The translations under genes and the position numbers were made by a program. This document shows positions 43,268-53,430 of a stretch of 64,000 nucleotides of DNA, piece after piece (positions within the stretch are counted from its first letter, which is position 1; each line of letters opens with the position of its first letter). The DNA lies in the NCBI RefSeq assembly GCF_030409685.1, contig NZ_JAUFQJ010000001.1, forward strand, positions 372,001 to 436,000, given 5' to 3'. A model generated the notes under the pieces. It was not told the origin of the DNA and did no database searches. It worked only from the letters and a program-made list of their open reading frames with translations. The DNA comes from Ferruginibacter paludis. GTDB lineage: Bacteria > Bacteroidota > Bacteroidia > Chitinophagales > Chitinophagaceae.

Positions 43268-43317
43268 AGCACACGAATGAAATCATAATTGTAAAACAAA
43301 ACCACCAAAATTCTACA

Positions 43318-46263
43318 ATGAGAAAGTTAGCAGCATTAGTATATTTTTTACTTCCGGTTATAGTATTCGGGCAGCTGAATGGAACAGTAATTTTAAGCGG
43401 GCGTATAGTCGGCGAAAATCACGAAGGCCTGGCATCTGCCAGTATAGCTGTAAAGGGCGCCTCCAGCGGAACCATCACCGATTCAACCGGGAGATTTTCA
43501 TTGGTGATCAATCAAAAATTTCCTTTTACAGTAGTGGTAACTTCCGTTGGATTTTCTCCGCAGGAAATCGAAATCAGGAATGCTAACTCAAAGTTGGCCA
43601 TACAATTAACCAGCCAAACTTTCCTTGCAAACGAAGTGGTAGTTACAGCAAGCCGTACTTCTGAGAAAATTTTAAAGTCGCCTGTGAGTATTGAGAAACT
43701 GGACATCAGGGCATTAAAAGAAACACCCGCAGCTTCCTTCTATGATGCGCTGGGTAATGTAAAAGGCGTTCAGTTAACTACTTCTTCCATTACATTTAAA
43801 GTGCCCAACACAAGGGGCTTTAATATTCCCAATAATTTTCGTTTTATGCAGCTGGTAGATGGTATCGATATGCAGGCGGCGACATTGGGTGTTCCGCTCG
43901 GTAATGCCATCGGGCCAACAGAACTGGATATACAAAGTATTGAAGTTACACCAGGCGCTGCCTCTGCCTTGTATGGTATGAACGCGATCAATGGTATGAG
44001 CAACCTCATTACAAAGAACCCCTTTACTTCCGAGGGATTAAGCGTATTTCAACGCACGGGCATTAATCATGTGGATGGTATTGATCACGCTCCCGGCTTG
44101 CTGACAGAAACAGCCATCCGCTATGCAAAAGCTTTTAATAACAAATTCGCCTTTAAAATAAATGGTAGCTATCTGCAGGGTGTAGACTGGATTTCTGACA
44201 CAAGATTGGATCAGAACCCCAACAATAAAAACACGGCCAACCCATCTTATCCTGCATTAAATGGTGACAACAATATTGTATTTGACGGCTGGAATAAATA
44301 TGGTGACGATGCCCTTGCAGGAAGCAATACGGTATCTGTAACAGGCCTGAAAATTGATGGGGCAACCAATAAAACGTTGACTGTTGCCCGTACAGGTTAC
44401 TGGGAGAAAGACCTGGTAGATCCGAAGGTAAACAACCTGAAATTTGACGCGGCGCTACATTATAAAATAACACCCAATACAACTTTGATTTATACATACC
44501 GGGTGGGTAAAATGGATGGTGTTTTTCAACGCGGTAACAAAATAAAACTGGATAATGTAGTGGTGCAAAATCACCAGGTTGAATTAAAGGGAAGCAATTT
44601 TACCATCAAAGCCTATACCTCAATAGAAAATTCAGGCGACAGTTACAATGTTAAGCCGTTGGCTGATAACCTCGATTTATATACCGGTGGCAGCAACAGT
44701 GCGTGGGGGGCAAAATTTAAAAATGCACTCACTTCTTTTGCAACAACTCATGGAGGTGCGCTCACCTCAGATAATCTTGCGGCAGCAACGCAATATGCCC
44801 GCCAGCTGGCTGATGCAGGCCGTGCGGAACCTGGCACTGATTACTTTAACAGGGTGAAAGATTCTATTATTAAAATCAACAACTGGGATATTAAATCTGC
44901 GCAAATACCGAATGCGCCGGCAACAGGTGGTGCTGCGCTTATTCAAAAAAGTCACCTGTATCATTTAGAAGGGCAACTGGATCTGACCAAACAGGTGAAG
45001 TATTTTAACCTGCTGATTGGGGGTGATGCGAGGGTATATCAATTAATACCTGATGGTAATAACTTCGTTGACTTTACAAGACCAATTGCAGACAGGAATA
45101 CACCTTTGCCCGATGGCAGTTTCGGCAGCAATATCTACTACAAAAAATTCGGCGGTTTTGCACAAATCACGAAAACACTGTTTGAAGAAAAATTAAAATT
45201 ATGGGGTTCACTGCGTGCGGATTACAACCCTGAATTTTCCGCCAAACTTACACCAAGAGTAGCTGCGGTTTACACGGTAAAACAACGACACAATTTTCGT
45301 TTTACTTTTCAAAAGGGTTACCGTTTTCCTGCCCTGTTTGAAGCCTTGTCTTACGTAAATAATGGCCGTGTAAAACGGGTGGGTATACTGCCTGTGATCA
45401 ATGAAGGGCTTGGTTATCGTGAGAACAGTTATACACAAACTTCCGTAGCTGCTTTTAATGCAGCTGTAAAATTGGCGGGTAACACGGATTCCGCTGCATT
45501 GGCTAACCGTGGTTTGTTAAAGGCAGCTTCTTTGCCAAACGGAAGACCTGAAGGAATTAACTCTTTTGAAGTTGGATATAAAAGTGCCTTGTTTAATAAC
45601 AAAGTCTTTGTAGATTTTGATGCCTACACCAATATCTACGATGGTTTTTTGGGCCAGGTGCAGGTGTTTGTTCCCATTGCGGAAACCATCGGCGCAGATG
45701 CCGCTGTGTTAGCTATGATTGACAGGAACCGCGATGCACAACCGGCAAAGGATGCCACAGCTACATCACCAGCAACAGCGGCCAGTAAAGGCCAGGATCG
45801 GTATCGCGTTTATACGAACGCAAAAAATAAATACACTACCTATGGTTCTTCGCTGGGAGTAACGTACAACTTCTATAAAACTTTTACCATCTCGGGCAAT
45901 ATCAACTACAATAAAATTAAAGGCAATGCTACGCCTGATTTATTTATTACCGGCTTTAATACCCCGGACTGGACGACCAACGTATCCTTTGGTAACCGGG
46001 CCATCAGCAGAAATGTTGGGTTTAATATTGTATGGAAATGGCAGAATGCTTTCCTTTGGGAAAGTCCGCTGGTAACAGGTAAAATTGCTGCCATCAATAA
46101 CCTGGATGCACAGGTTACCTATAGAATTCCGAAAGTGAAAGCTACCGTTAAGCTAGGAGGTACCAACGTACTGAATAACCGCCACCTGGAATATGCAGGA
46201 GGCCCAACAATTGGTGCATTATATTATGCCGCCATTACGCTGGACGGTTTATTGAACAAATAG
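43318..46263 (+). CDS. TonB-dependent outer-membrane receptor
   Basis: A 981-residue receptor from the ATG at 43318, whose first residues MRKLAALVYFLLPVIVFGQ form a signal peptide. It is followed by a carboxypeptidase-like regulatory domain (SGRIVGENHEGLASASIAVKG), the plug (NEVVVTASRTSEKILKSPVSIEKL) and a 22-strand-type barrel ending in LDGLLNK. No SusD-like partner follows, so it is not a typical polysaccharide system. Upstream sulfur-type operators and the TSUP/siroheme neighbours suggest uptake of a sulfur compound, an inference only. Siderophore or cofactor uptake is the alternative. Confidence 0.9.
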   Translation: MRKLAALVYFLLPVIVFGQLNGTVILSGRIVGENHEGLASASIAVKGASSGTITDSTGRFSLVINQKFPFTVVVTSVGFSPQEIEIRNANSKLAIQLTSQTFLANEVVVTASRTSEKILKSPVSIEKLDIRALKETPAASFYDALGNVKGVQLTTSSITFKVPNTRGFNIPNNFRFMQLVDGIDMQAATLGVPLGNAIGPTELDIQSIEVTPGAASALYGMNAINGMSNLITKNPFTSEGLSVFQRTGINHVDGIDHAPGLLTETAIRYAKAFNNKFAFKINGSYLQGVDWISDTRLDQNPNNKNTANPSYPALNGDNNIVFDGWNKYGDDALAGSNTVSVTGLKIDGATNKTLTVARTGYWEKDLVDPKVNNLKFDAALHYKITPNTTLIYTYRVGKMDGVFQRGNKIKLDNVVVQNHQVELKGSNFTIKAYTSIENSGDSYNVKPLADNLDLYTGGSNSAWGAKFKNALTSFATTHGGALTSDNLAAATQYARQLADAGRAEPGTDYFNRVKDSIIKINNWDIKSAQIPNAPATGGAALIQKSHLYHLEGQLDLTKQVKYFNLLIGGDARVYQLIPDGNNFVDFTRPIADRNTPLPDGSFGSNIYYKKFGGFAQITKTLFEEKLKLWGSLRADYNPEFSAKLTPRVAAVYTVKQRHNFRFTFQKGYRFPALFEALSYVNNGRVKRVGILPVINEGLGYRENSYTQTSVAAFNAAVKLAGNTDSAALANRGLLKAASLPNGRPEGINSFEVGYKSALFNNKVFVDFDAYTNIYDGFLGQVQVFVPIAETIGADAAVLAMIDRNRDAQPAKDATATSPATAASKGQDRYRVYTNAKNKYTTYGSSLGVTYNFYKTFTISGNINYNKIKGNATPDLFITGFNTPDWTTNVSFGNRAISRNVGFNIVWKWQNAFLWESPLVTGKIAAINNLDAQVTYRIPKVKATVKLGGTNVLNNRHLEYAGGPTIGALYYAAITLDGLLNK

Positions 46264-46313
46264 ATAGCAGGCTTGTTTTAAGAAAAGCCAAACAAAATAT
46301 TAGCTAAGGTTAA

Positions 46314-46350
46314 GGGGGAGTGTCTGATAATTTATCTTTCACTCCCTTTT
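46314..46350 (+). terminator. Terminator after the TonB receptor gene
   Basis: GGGAGTG (46316-46322) pairs with CACTCCC (46340-46346), followed by TTTT. Confidence 0.65.
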
Positions 46351-46366
46351 AAATAAATAAGAAAAG

Positions 46367-47116
46367 ATGAAAAAAAATATTGCCGGTTGCGTGTTACTGC
46401 TTTGTTTTACTATTACGTCGATTGCTCAAAACGCAAAACATACTGAGAACCTTAACCAGGTATGGCTTGGTTATTTTAACCAAACGAGGTTTAGTAACAA
46501 ACTGGGATTGTGGACGGATTTGAATTTACGTACCAAAGAAGACTTTGTAAATGATCTTTCTGTAAGTATTGTAAGGGTAGGCCTAACTTATTATGTTACC
46601 ACAGACACCAAGCTCACGGCGGGTTATGCATGGATAAACTTTTTTCCTGGCGACAATCATAAAAATATTTCACAGCCCGAGCATCGGCCCTGGCAGCAAC
46701 TTCAATGGCATACCAAATATGCTAAATCCAGGATGATGCAATGGATGCGGCTGGAGGAAAGATACCGCCGTAAAATTTTGAATGACGATGCATTGGCAGA
46801 CGGATACAGTTTTAATTTTAAACTGCGTTACAACTTGTGGTATGAAGTACCATTAAGCAAAAAAGGCATTGTGCCGGGAGCCCTTTCTTTTATTTTAAAT
46901 GACGAAGTGCACGTGAACTTTGGCAAACAAATCGTAAATAACTATTTTGATCAGAACCGTTTCTTCGCCGGATTGAAATTACAAACAGGTAAAAGCACCA
47001 ACCTTCAATTTGGCTACCTGAATGTTTTTCAGCAATTGGCTGCAGGCAATCAATATAAAAATATCAATGGTGCCCGTTTGTTTTATTTTCAAAATTTTGA
47101 TCTGCGAAGCAAATAG
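46367..47116 (+). CDS. DUF2490 family protein, copy 1
   Basis: A 249-residue exported protein: signal peptide ending SIAQ, then an antiparallel-strand pattern rich in Trp and Tyr (FNQTRFSNKLGLWTDLNLRTKEDF, RPWQQLQW, RLEERYR, YFDQNRFF). This matches DUF2490, likely a small outer-membrane barrel. It is closely similar to the protein encoded at 53486-54238. Function is unknown. Confidence 0.85.
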   Translation: MKKNIAGCVLLLCFTITSIAQNAKHTENLNQVWLGYFNQTRFSNKLGLWTDLNLRTKEDFVNDLSVSIVRVGLTYYVTTDTKLTAGYAWINFFPGDNHKNISQPEHRPWQQLQWHTKYAKSRMMQWMRLEERYRRKILNDDALADGYSFNFKLRYNLWYEVPLSKKGIVPGALSFILNDEVHVNFGKQIVNNYFDQNRFFAGLKLQTGKSTNLQFGYLNVFQQLAAGNQYKNINGARLFYFQNFDLRSK

Positions 47117-47134
47117 TCAATTAAAAATTTTTAT

Positions 47135-47175
47135 AAAAACCGGGTAAACTGTTCGTAGTGTTAGCCGGTTTTTTT
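47135..47175 (+). terminator. Terminator after DUF2490 copy 1
   Basis: AAAAACCGG (47135-47143) and CCGGTTTTT (47165-47173) form the stem, followed by further Ts. Confidence 0.65.
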
Positions 47176-47232
47176 ATTCAGGCAAAAAGTAATTATGTTT
47201 GCGGTTAACAATTTGTTTGCAAAAGATATAAA

Positions 47233-47248
47233 TAACTTAACTAAGTTA
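47233..47248. promoter_or_regulatory. 16-bp palindrome ahead of the efflux operon
   Basis: TAACTTAACTAAGTTA has 7-bp arms TAACTTA/TAAGTTA around AC. It lies just before GACATTTG (a near TAnnTTTG match) and 50 bp before the first gene, so it is a candidate operator, distinct from the 19-bp set. Confidence 0.5.
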
Positions 47249-47298
47249 GACTGACATTTGCAGCTTCGACATTGTGCTCAAAATACTTCCATTACGTC

Positions 47299-47682
47299 AT
47301 GCGTCAAAAAAAGCAAAACATATTTTTTAGCCTCACTAAAATAGTTGCACTGCTTTTTTATCTGCCCTTTTTTTTAGTACAGATTTTTATTAATCACGAT
47401 AGTATTAGTACTGGCAAATATGCCCCGGCTGTTTATACAAAAGCAACCACATCTGCCCTAGTTGTAGTTGGCCCTGATAACAACAAAACGACTGGAAAAG
47501 TTAGTTCTCTCCGCCTAAACAAAAGATTTCAACCAGCCAGTACGCCTTTTTGCGTGCCGGTTTCTTTTGAAATACAAGCATACATTACCCCTGAAACATC
47601 CTTTGGCAATTATCTTAATCCTGCGCTTGTCTCTTCTCACTTATTTACCTATTCATTAAGGGGACCGCCCGCTGTTGTATAA
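47299..47682 (+). CDS. Small hypothetical protein heading the efflux operon
   Basis: 127 residues from the ATG at 47299 (MRQKKQNIFF). One hydrophobic segment near the N-terminus (IVALLFYLPFFLVQIFI) suggests a membrane anchor or signal; the remainder is soluble-looking, without known motifs. It lies 40 bp before tolC in the same direction. I do not recognise the family. An accessory of the efflux system is possible from position only. Confidence 0.6.
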   Translation: MRQKKQNIFFSLTKIVALLFYLPFFLVQIFINHDSISTGKYAPAVYTKATTSALVVVGPDNNKTTGKVSSLRLNKRFQPASTPFCVPVSFEIQAYITPETSFGNYLNPALVSSHLFTYSLRGPPAVV

Positions 47683-47722
47683 CATTTATTTGTTTCAACA
47701 TTTTTCACCTTAATAAATAATT

Positions 47723-49117
47723 ATGGTTCCTTTTTTAAGACGAAGGTGCTATTCTGTATTCAGTATATTGTTATTGATACAGGCACCTTTTGTATTTGCA
47801 CAAACAAAAAAATATTCCTTATCCAGCCTGATAGACAGCGCCCACAATTACCTGCCGGTATTGATGCAAAAGAAAGCATTGATTGAATCAGGCAAAGCTG
47901 CCATCACCGATACAAAACATTCCTTTTTACCACAGGTCAAATTTGGCGAGCAGTTAAACCTTGGCTCAGCCAATTCACTCGCCGGCAGTTTTTTTACTTT
48001 TGGTATGACGCCTTCCACCTCCGGGAGTATCCGCAGCGAAAATATCGGACAGCCAGCTGCAGGCAATTTAGCGGTATTATACAGTGAGTATGAACTTGCC
48101 AATTTCGGACTCAACCAGGCAAAACTAAATACAGCCAGGGCGTACCTGAACCTCGCAGAAACAGACCTGAAAAAAGAGCAGTATTTTCTTGATCTGAATG
48201 TAGCCAGATTGTATTTTAATATTCTCAAAAATCAGTACCGGTTGAGTGCTGACAGGCAAAACATTGACAGGTATCAAAGCATCTTTAATGTAATCCAGGC
48301 ACTTACGGCAGCCGGTATTAAGCCCGGTGCAGATTCGTCCCTGGCGAAGGCAGAACTCTCTAAAACTAAAATCAGTTACAACCAAACACTGGGAAATGTA
48401 AGCCAGTTAAAGGAACAATTAGCCTATCTCACGGGAATACCGGGCAATAGTATAACCGTAGACTCTGTCCCGATCAACCCAATGAACAAAATGCCCATTG
48501 CTGTTGATTTTGCGATGGACAGTGTTAATAATCCGTTGGTAGATTATTACTCCAAAAGGAGGGATATTTATTTAGCCAATCAACGCCTCATCAGCAAAAG
48601 TTACCTGCCCAAAATATTGCTGGCGGGCAGCTCCTGGGGCAGGGGTTCCAGCATTCAATACAATGATCAGTATAAGTCGCTGGCAACAGGGCTGGGTTAT
48701 CAGCGTTTTAATTATGCAGTCGGAGTGGCTTTCACCTACAATCTATTCAACGGCATTACCAAAAGAGATAAGCTGGCCATTAACCGCTACCAGTTGCAGG
48801 CAAGTGAATATGATTTGCAGCAACAAAAGTTATCCCTGTTATCGTCTGCCAACCAGGCCGACAATGCGCTGCAAACTACGTTGGCAAACCTAACAGAATT
48901 GCCGGTACAGTATCAGTCGGCACAGGATACTTACGAGCAAAAACTGGCACAGTATAAAGCAGGTATCATCTCTTTGATTGACCTGACCAATGCATCATTT
49001 GTATTGTACCGGTCGCAAACTGATTACATCGAAACATTAAATGACTGGTACATGGCGCAATTAGATAAATCCGCTGCTACCGGTAATCTTACACAATTTA
49101 TTCAAACAATAAAATAA
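47723..49117 (+). CDS. TolC-family outer-membrane efflux channel
   Basis: A 464-residue protein with a signal peptide (ending VFAQ) and long coiled-coil-forming repeats typical of TolC, for example AKLNTARAYLNLAETDL and YEQKLAQYKAGIISLIDL. It is followed at 7 bp by the RND pump, with the adaptor third, so this is the outer-membrane part of a tripartite exporter. Confidence 0.92.
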   Translation: MVPFLRRRCYSVFSILLLIQAPFVFAQTKKYSLSSLIDSAHNYLPVLMQKKALIESGKAAITDTKHSFLPQVKFGEQLNLGSANSLAGSFFTFGMTPSTSGSIRSENIGQPAAGNLAVLYSEYELANFGLNQAKLNTARAYLNLAETDLKKEQYFLDLNVARLYFNILKNQYRLSADRQNIDRYQSIFNVIQALTAAGIKPGADSSLAKAELSKTKISYNQTLGNVSQLKEQLAYLTGIPGNSITVDSVPINPMNKMPIAVDFAMDSVNNPLVDYYSKRRDIYLANQRLISKSYLPKILLAGSSWGRGSSIQYNDQYKSLATGLGYQRFNYAVGVAFTYNLFNGITKRDKLAINRYQLQASEYDLQQQKLSLLSSANQADNALQTTLANLTELPVQYQSAQDTYEQKLAQYKAGIISLIDLTNASFVLYRSQTDYIETLNDWYMAQLDKSAATGNLTQFIQTIK

Positions 49118-49123
49118 TTCATT

Positions 49124-52100
49124 ATGGTACGAGCAGCATTAAAAAGGCCCATTACCATAATGGTACTTTTTACAGGATTGTTGTTGTTTTCTTTTATGGC
49201 GATCAGGAAAATACCGATTGATATTTTTCCCAAACTGAACCTGCCAACAATCTATGTAATTGAATCTTATGGTGGCATGAGTCCGCAACAAATGGAAGGC
49301 TTTTTCGCCACCCGTTTGCAGGACCAGTTTTTATACGTTAATGGTATAAAAAATATGGAAAGTAAAAACATACAGGGCCTTACCCTGATAAAACTTTCCT
49401 TTTACGAAGGCACCGATATGGCCGAAGCATCGGCGCAGGTTGCCTTGCAGGTGAACAGGGCCTCCAAGTTTTTCCCACCCGGTGCATTGCCGCCGCAGGT
49501 GATCCGCTTTGATGCCTCTTCATTGCCCGTGGGGCAGCTGGTTTTCAGCAGCCCGACAAAATCTTTAAAGGAAATTTATGATCTTGCCGTAACACGTGTG
49601 CGGCCAATGTTTTCTACCGTTTCCGGCTTGTCGGCACCACCCCCATTTGGCGCCAACTCAAGATCGGTTGTGGTAAGTGTTGATCCCGAAAAATTACGCC
49701 GCTATAATTTATCACCCGACCAGGTAGTGGAGGCGATTTCCAGGAGCAATAGTATGAGTCCATCAGGTAATTTACGGGTGGATAGCATGATGTATGTAAC
49801 TACGGTAAATTCACTGGAAGAAAAAGTACAGCAGTTCGAAGACATTCCCATAACAACAGATGGTGCTTCCGCAGTATTTATACACGATATCGGCACCGTT
49901 GCAGATGCAGCCGATGTAACCGTAGATTATGCGCTCATCAACGGCAAACGTTCGGTATATATTCCAGTGGTAAAAACGGCTGATGCTTCTACCTGGGCTG
50001 TGGTGCAATCCTTAAAAAGCAAACTCCCCGAAATGCAAAGCCTGTTGCCGGATGATGTCAATATCGGGTACGAATTTGACCAGTCGGTATTTGTAATCAA
50101 CGCTGTAAAAAGTTTGATGACGGAAGGTATACTGGGCGCTATTCTTACGGGCCTGATGGTATTATTGTTTTTAAAGGATTGGAGAAGCAGTTTGGTCGTG
50201 GTGATTACTATCCCCGTGGCCATATTGAGCAGTGTATTGTTTCTCAATCTTGCAGGGCAATCTATCAATATCATGACGCTGAGTGGCCTTGCATTGGCCA
50301 TTGGAGTATTGGTTGACCAGGCCACGGTAACCATTGAAAATATACACCAGCACCTGGAGATGGGCAAGAATAAACGGCAGGCCATCCTGGATGCCTGTGA
50401 AGAAATTTCTTTTCCGTTGTTGCTGATCTTATTGTGTATCCTCGCCGTTTTTGCGCCGTCTTTTGTTATGAATGGCGTACCGAAAGCCATGTTTCTTCCC
50501 TTGTCTTTATCCATCGGTTTTGCCATGATCGTGTCGTTTATCGCTGCCCAAACATTGGTGCCGGTTATTGCCAACTGGCTATTAAAAGAAGGCATGTTCC
50601 AGTACCATCATGAGCAGTCACACGCTCACGCAGGACTTGCTTTGGATGATACAGAAATCACCGAAATCAACCTGCACAATGCCGAGGATAAAAAGCATCC
50701 GGAGGAGAACGGGTTTTTTCAACGCATAAAAATGTCGCTTGCAAACAGGCTTGAAAACTGGATGCCCAACAGGAAACCCATCGTGTTGGTATACCTTGTT
50801 TTATCATTGGTAGCAGCAGGCGCCTGTTTTGTTTTTATCGGAAAAGATTTGTTGCCGAAAACCAATAACGGTCAGTTACAGATAAGGATTAAAGAACCGG
50901 ATGGAACAAGGCTGGAGCAAACCGAAAGAGCTACCAAAGGTGTGCTGGCGGTGATTGATAAAACCACCAACGGCAATGTAAAAATCAGTTCCGCCTATGT
51001 GGGCCTGATCCCCAGCAGTTATGGATCCAGTAATCTTTATATTTTTAACAGCGGTACACATGAAGCCATTCTGCAGATTAACCTGGAAGAGAATTACAAG
51101 GCCAACCTGGATGAATTAAAAGATAAACTCCGGCAGAATATAAAAGCGGCTTACCCCTTACTCAACATCTCTTTTGAACCCATTGAGTTAACAGAAAAGA
51201 TCATGGCCCAGGGTGCTTCCACACCTATTGAAGTGAGGGTGGCAGGTAAAAATTTCGATGAACTAAAGTTGTATGCGGAAAGGCTGGTGGATAGCCTGAA
51301 ACAAATCAGTTACCTGCGGGATGTACAGATAGCGCAGCCATTAAAATTCCCTACCATTAAAATCAATATTGATCGTTTTCGTTTGGCGCAGATGGGGCTC
51401 AACCTGAACGAAGTGGCCAGGAGTATTACCGATGCTACTTCTTCCAGCCGCTTTACAGAAAAAGTACAATGGCTTGACCAGAAAGTTGCTTACACTTACC
51501 AGGTACAGGTACAGGTGCCGGAATACCTGATGAACTCCATTGAACAATTACAATCTATTTCGCTGGTAAAAGGAAAATCAAGACCCATTTTATCTGACAT
51601 TGCACAAATGACGGTGGATACATTGCCAGGTGAATATGACCGTGCCGGACCACGCCGTTTTTTAACAGTGAGTGCCAACATTTATAAAAAAGATCTCGGC
51701 ACGGCAACCACAGCAGTGCAAAAAACCATCACGGCGTTAGGTACACCGCCAAAGGGATTGGTAGCCGATGTAAAAGGCATGTCATCTTTATTAACAGAAA
51801 CGCTGGACTCGTTACAAACAGGTTTGCTGGTAGCCATCGTGGTGATATTGTTGTTGCTCGCCGCTAATTATCAATCCTTTGGCGTATCTGTTGCGGTACT
51901 ATCAACCATACCGGCTGTTTTGCTGGGTGCGTTGTTGTTGCTGCTGGCAACAGGAGCAACGCTGAATCTGCAATCGTACATGGGTATTATTATGAGTACG
52001 GGTGTATCGGTAGCCAACGCCATCCTGATTGTAACCAACGCAGAGGCTTTGCGTTTGCAATACAAAAATCCTTTTAAAGCAGCAACAGTAGCAGCCAGCG

Positions 52101-52336
52101 TTCGCTTACGCCCGATTTTAATGACAAGCCTTGCCATGATTGCCGGTATGATACCCATGGCCAGCGGGCTGGGTGAAGCAGGCGATCAATCTGCACCGTT
52201 GGGTCGTGCAGTAATCGGTGGTCTCATTGCTTCCACATTTGCGGCCTTATTTATCGTGCCACTGGTATATGGCTGGGTTCGGCAGAAAGCGTCTTTTGGA
52301 TCCGTGTCTTTATTACCAGAAAATAGTAACAACTAA
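49124..52336 (+). CDS. RND-family inner-membrane efflux pump
   Basis: A 1070-residue pump with two six-helix halves and large periplasmic loops. Typical segments: RPITIMVLFTGLLLF at the N-terminus, ALAIGVLVDQATVTIENIHQHLE in TM4 with the conserved Asp, and GVSVANAILIVTNAEALR plus RLRPILMTSLAMIAGMIPMA near the end. The sequence fits the AcrB/MdtB/CzcA superfamily; whether drugs or metals are moved cannot be said. A histidine-rich stretch (HHEQSHAHAG near residue 500) lies in the central cytoplasmic loop. Confidence 0.93.
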   Translation: MVRAALKRPITIMVLFTGLLLFSFMAIRKIPIDIFPKLNLPTIYVIESYGGMSPQQMEGFFATRLQDQFLYVNGIKNMESKNIQGLTLIKLSFYEGTDMAEASAQVALQVNRASKFFPPGALPPQVIRFDASSLPVGQLVFSSPTKSLKEIYDLAVTRVRPMFSTVSGLSAPPPFGANSRSVVVSVDPEKLRRYNLSPDQVVEAISRSNSMSPSGNLRVDSMMYVTTVNSLEEKVQQFEDIPITTDGASAVFIHDIGTVADAADVTVDYALINGKRSVYIPVVKTADASTWAVVQSLKSKLPEMQSLLPDDVNIGYEFDQSVFVINAVKSLMTEGILGAILTGLMVLLFLKDWRSSLVVVITIPVAILSSVLFLNLAGQSINIMTLSGLALAIGVLVDQATVTIENIHQHLEMGKNKRQAILDACEEISFPLLLILLCILAVFAPSFVMNGVPKAMFLPLSLSIGFAMIVSFIAAQTLVPVIANWLLKEGMFQYHHEQSHAHAGLALDDTEITEINLHNAEDKKHPEENGFFQRIKMSLANRLENWMPNRKPIVLVYLVLSLVAAGACFVFIGKDLLPKTNNGQLQIRIKEPDGTRLEQTERATKGVLAVIDKTTNGNVKISSAYVGLIPSSYGSSNLYIFNSGTHEAILQINLEENYKANLDELKDKLRQNIKAAYPLLNISFEPIELTEKIMAQGASTPIEVRVAGKNFDELKLYAERLVDSLKQISYLRDVQIAQPLKFPTIKINIDRFRLAQMGLNLNEVARSITDATSSSRFTEKVQWLDQKVAYTYQVQVQVPEYLMNSIEQLQSISLVKGKSRPILSDIAQMTVDTLPGEYDRAGPRRFLTVSANIYKKDLGTATTAVQKTITALGTPPKGLVADVKGMSSLLTETLDSLQTGLLVAIVVILLLLAANYQSFGVSVAVLSTIPAVLLGALLLLLATGATLNLQSYMGIIMSTGVSVANAILIVTNAEALRLQYKNPFKAATVAASVRLRPILMTSLAMIAGMIPMASGLGEAGDQSAPLGRAVIGGLIASTFAALFIVPLVYGWVRQKASFGSVSLLPENSNN

Positions 52337-52346
52337 ATTTATCAAC

Positions 52347-53414
52347 ATGAAATATTTTATTTTTTCCTTTTTATTTTTCGGGCTTTATTCCTGCTCGTCC
52401 AACAATGCAGCGCCCAATAAAACCATAGAGCCGAAAGCCGCTGCAACTAAGTATACGCTCGCTACAGTTGAAAAGGGTGGCGTGGCATCTACTATAAAAC
52501 TGCCCGCACAACTGGCAGCCTTCCAGGAAGTGAGCATATTTCCTAAAGTGAACGGTTATGTAAAGTCGGTACAGGTAGATATTGGTTCCAGGGTTACGAA
52601 AGGCACGGTGCTGATGGTACTTGAGGCGCCGGAATTGGTGCAGGCTGCTTTACAGGCAAGGGAAAAGTATGCCCGCACAAAAGCAGATTTTGCAATAGAT
52701 AAAGAACGCTACCAGCGACTGCTGGAAGCGGCTAAAACAGCCGGTGCCATTTCTCCTCTCGATCTGAGCAGCATAAAAGCAAAAATGGAGGCAGACAGTG
52801 CGGTAAGCAATGCAGAAAAAGCCAACTGGCAAATGCAGCAAACCATGCTGGATTACTTAAAAGTAGTGGCGCCTTTCGCCGGTGTTATTACCGAAAGAAA
52901 CGTGCATCCCGGGGCGCTGGTAAGTGCATCAGTGAAAGACAAACCCATGCTGGAATTGAAACAAATTGATCATCTTCGTTTACAGGTAGACATACCCGAG
53001 GCATTGGCGGGCAACCTGAAAAATAAAGACACGGTATCTTTTTACGTTAGCGCCCTGCAAGGCAAGAAACTTACCGGCAATATCAACCGTTCTTCCATGA
53101 ATGTAAACGCACAATACCGCAGCGAACGAATGGAAGTGGATGTGCCCAACAAGGAAGGCGCACTGGCGCCCGGTATGTTTGCAGACATGCTGTTGTATTC
53201 CAAAGGAAATGTGGAAGCATTGTTCGTTCCAAAATCCGCTGTTGTTACTTCAACCGAAAGAAAATATGTGCTGGTGATGAATGGTGATAAAATCACCAAA
53301 GTAGATGTCAGCACGGGCAATCAGACGGCCAACAAAATTGAAGTATTTGGTGCGCTGAAAGCCGGCGACCAGGTGATTGCGGTAGCCAATGATGAAATAA
53401 AGGAAACAACCTGA
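52347..53414 (+). CDS. RND periplasmic adaptor lipoprotein
   Basis: From the ATG at 52347 (MKYFIFSFLFFGLYSCSSN) the product is 355 residues with a lipobox (LYSC). It has the membrane-fusion-protein layout: biotinyl-lipoyl-like barrel (VSIFPKVNGYVKSVQVDIGSRVTKG), helical hairpin, and a second lipoyl half (VVAPFAGVITERNVHPGALV). The frame extends 43 codons upstream inside the pump gene, but that part is a shadow. It starts 10 bp after the pump stop codon. Confidence 0.92.
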   Translation: MKYFIFSFLFFGLYSCSSNNAAPNKTIEPKAAATKYTLATVEKGGVASTIKLPAQLAAFQEVSIFPKVNGYVKSVQVDIGSRVTKGTVLMVLEAPELVQAALQAREKYARTKADFAIDKERYQRLLEAAKTAGAISPLDLSSIKAKMEADSAVSNAEKANWQMQQTMLDYLKVVAPFAGVITERNVHPGALVSASVKDKPMLELKQIDHLRLQVDIPEALAGNLKNKDTVSFYVSALQGKKLTGNINRSSMNVNAQYRSERMEVDVPNKEGALAPGMFADMLLYSKGNVEALFVPKSAVVTSTERKYVLVMNGDKITKVDVSTGNQTANKIEVFGALKAGDQVIAVANDEIKETT

Positions 53415-53430
53415 CCTTGTTGGGAGGCAT

